Part shown: in pieces, positions 61,319 through 64,000 of the stretch
How the letters are laid out: each line of letters begins with the position of its first letter
Numbering within the stretch: position 1 is the stretch's first letter
Source of the DNA: Paragordius varius
Taxonomy: Eukaryota; Nematomorpha
NCBI GenBank assembly: GCA_964247055.1
Contig: OZ176060.1
Location: forward strand, 1,240,001-1,304,000
DNA: 64,000 nt
Direction: 5' to 3'
The notes under the pieces: generated by a model
What the model was told of the DNA's origin: nothing
Database searches by the model: none
Seen by the model: only the letters and a program-made list of their open reading frames with translations
Translations under genes and position numbers: made by a program

Positions 61319-62337
61319 GGGTCGGGTGATAAAAAAAATTTTTTGACTTGACTTGCAAGTTTTTCAAGTCATGGCTTGCTTTCATGTGATAAAAAAAATT
61401 TAACATTACGCGACTTAAGTCAAGCAAGAAAACTTGATAAGGAGGTGAGAAAAAATCATATGTTCAAGTAAAACTTAAAGATTTTGCAAGTGTGGTGTAG
61501 GGCACACTTGACAGTTAAAAATATGGATAAAATTGTTTTGGGAACTATTTATGTATAAAATTTAGGTTTTATATGTAATTCAAACCTTTGTTAATGCTAT
61601 AAGTTGTTAATTTTATAAACTTTGGCTAATTAATTTATTCATTGGGTGGATATAAAAGAGGATAAATTTATAGAAAAACTCTGCTAATATTTAATAACAT
61701 GGCATATAAAAATATGCTAAATATATCAATTCCGTGACGGCAAAAAAAATTGGATTCTCGAAAATTTCTTAAAATTAATAATTAAATATTAATCTTGTAA
61801 AATTTCAAATCTTCGTTTATATGCAAAACTTCACTATTAACCAATGTAAAGAATTTATTTCATCATAAATTTATTTCGAATGTAATGTTAAAATCAATTA
61901 AAAATAATTATGTTATATTGTATCAACATCTTCCCATTATATTTGCAACTGGATTCCAAACAAAAGTAGTGTGGTAAAATAATGGAAAGTGTTTTAAAGG
62001 CGAATGATCAATCTAAAAATTATTACGAGTTTAGAAAACTCTATATATTAAATAAGATACGTGCCAGTGAGTTTAAAAAACTTCAATAAATGCATATTGT
62101 ATTTATTGTTTATCTTTTTGTGCCTTATTTCATAAATTTTAGATGAAAATGATCAAAAAAGTTTCCATAAAATTCGAATTGGGTGGCAAAAAACTGTTAC
62201 ATTCATAAGCAAAAGACTTGACTTAAGTGTTTTTTTTATCACCGATCATCAAGTGTACACTTGCTGGCTTAAGTAATCTTGCTCAACTTGCCACGCTTGG
62301 CTTACAAGTCAAGTGCGACTTTTTTATCACCCGACCC
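61319..62337. mobile_element. Non-autonomous Harbinger derivative
   Basis: A 1019-bp element has ends GGGTCGGGTGATAAAAAA and TTTTTTATCACCCGACCC. It is flanked by a 3-base repeat ACG (61316-61318 and 62338-62340). Its first ~150 bases match the complement of the right end of the 46694 element, and its last ~200 bases match the complement of that element's left end. The transposase region is missing. It is an internally deleted relative in opposite orientation. Confidence 0.9.
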
Positions 62338-62418
62338 ACGGTTAAAACCCTAAAGATATTATAAAAAACTATTTCTATATAATTTAATGATGCTGAAAAG
62401 TTCTATCGCTTCAGAATT

Positions 62419-63481
62419 TTAACACTTGGAAACAACACACTCAGTTTAGTCCTTCTATACAAATTGGGGTATTGGCTACGCCAGGTCTGTTTACAAATAC
62501 TTTAAAAAGTGTCAAAGAAATCACACCATGGCTAATTTTTCACTTACATAACATTATTAAACCGAAATAAATAAAAATATTTATTCACGCGTCAACGTAA
62601 CATGTGTGGAATGGTATATTTATAAATAATGCAAAAAAACCGCTTTTTCTATTTCGTTTATTTGATTCAAATTGGGGTATCTAAATACCCCAGACTAAAT
62701 TTGAGTTAAGATTTTTAAGAAAGGACTGAAAACGGTCCCAATTTAAATTTATGCATCTATCTAAATAAAAATTATATAAATATGCCAAAATATCTAAATA
62801 AAATTTTGTTTTATAAAAAAAGTTCCAGGTCAAACTACTTCGCCGCCATTTTTTTTACAAAATTTTTGCAAAATATCGTCTCATTCGATTTTAAGAGTAA
62901 AATTAAGGCTAACATTTTATTTAAATTACATATAACATTGTAAGAAATGGAAGTGGTTTCTTTTGCATAATTTTTTGATTTTACTTGCACACATGTCACG
63001 TTGACTAAATTTTCACCTTTCGGTTTTTGCTTAAAATAAGTAATATCAAGTATTTTTAAATAAATTTTTTTATATATTTTGGTTTAATGATGTTATATAA
63101 GTGCAAAATTTTGCCACGGTTTTGAACAAGCCTGGGGTATTTACTACCCCAATTCGAAACGTAGGACTAAAATGAATGTGTTGTATCTAAGTGTTAATGT
63201 TAAATGTAATTCAAATAAAATTAGCTCTAAATTTACCCTTAAAATTAAATAAAGGAATTTTTTTAAAAAATATTTAAAAATAAAAATGGCGTCGAAGTAG
63301 TTAGACGTGGCACTTTTTTTCAAATAAATTTTACTGAGATATTTTGGCATATTTATATAATTCATTTTAGGATAGAAGTTTAAATGTAAATTGTGACCGT
63401 TTCCTTCAGGAGTTTTCTAAAAATATTAATTTAAATTTAGTCTGAGGTATTTGGATACCCCAATTTAAATCGAGGTGTTAA
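62419..63481. mobile_element. Family A element with a second copy nested inside
   Basis: The left part (62419-62655) and right part (63198-63481) together equal one family A element as at 18595-19163. They are separated by about 540 bases that equal the same element in inverted orientation (about 62660-63197). Shared blocks are TAACACTTGG, CAAATTGGGGTAT, the GCGTCGAAGTAGTT block and CATATTTATATAAT. Confidence 0.7.
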
Positions 63482-64000
63482 TTTAAGGGTTTGTTCTTTT
63501 ATTTTTTGGTATTTTGTAAAAATAATTTGTATTTAAAATGAAATAAAACATAAATGAGAATTAAATATGAGATGTTAGAGATGTAATTTAAAAATTTTTT
63601 GCGCAATGCCGTTTTTATGTTTAAACAACTAGCCCATTTTAAAAGAGCGTAACAATTTGTTTGAAGCCACATATAAAAATTATAATTATTTTATCATTTT
63701 TTTTTTATATGTAATTGATAATATATTTAAATGATATTTTTTGTGATGCATTTAGCTTTAACCAAAACAAAATTCTTTAAAAATTATGTCCAAATGTCAC
63801 ATTTTGTGTCATATAGCACTGTTTTTTTAGTTTCATATCTCATAAAATATTTTTACTTTATAATTTAAATTTTAGTTTATATTTTAATTTTATTTTTACG
63901 TTTGACAAAGATTACTTGTAGTAATCGAAATATAATAAATTTATATAATTTTTGCTGAATAATTCCATATATAGTAATAGCACTTATTTAATTTGAGTCA
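63482..64000. other. AT-rich end of window
   Basis: Nothing recognisable was seen in this stretch apart from homopolymer-rich AT sequence. Confidence 0.6.

Overview
The window is AT-rich animal nuclear DNA, most likely from an arthropod or other ecdysozoan. The evidence is spliced genes with GT-AG introns, an AT-rich repeat-laden non-coding background, and a C-terminus that matches the arthropod Brat protein closely. I cannot name the species. All exon boundaries below were derived by hand from reading frame, intron phase, splice dinucleotides and similarity to remembered family sequences.

Layout. (1) 1-1847, + strand: the last exons of RPL5 (uL18), whose 5' part lies off the window. (2) 2932-3244, - strand: one orphan exon with a C2H2 zinc finger. 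(3) 4340-18407, - strand: a complete SURF4 (Erv29-type cargo receptor) in five exons, 305 codons. Its last intron holds a decayed APE-type LINE broken up by four insertions of small elements whose ends are minisatellites. (4) 18408-28086: intergenic repeats, including fold-back elements, a hAT-type MITE and minisatellite elements. (5) 28087-45289, - strand: RPL7A (eL8), with its last two exons present twice. (6) 46694-50065: a decayed PIF/Harbinger transposon with transposase and Myb/SANT-like remnants. A short internally deleted relative lies at 61319-62337. (7) 54006-58181, - strand: a brat-like TRIM-NHL gene. (8) The remainder is dispersed repeats.

The most striking structure is in the introns and 3' flanks of the three house-keeping genes. 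They carry tandem, partly decayed copies of the adjacent exon-intron junctions or terminal exon ends. Examples are six copies, counting the functional one, of the 3' end of SURF4 exon 4 with its donor site, about sixteen copies of the last ~45 bases of RPL7A downstream of its stop, and similar series at several other exon edges. Several copies differ from the functional exon almost only by synonymous changes. RPL7A exons 5 and 6 are duplicated with intact splice sites and identical encoded protein. The brat gene shows none of this.

RPL7A and SURF4 are the Surf-3 and Surf-4 genes of the vertebrate Surfeit locus. They are neighbours here on the same strand, so this looks like a remnant of that ancient cluster. 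A palindromic decamer, ATCAGCTGAT, recurs many times in the SURF4-RPL5 half of the window and is nearly absent elsewhere.
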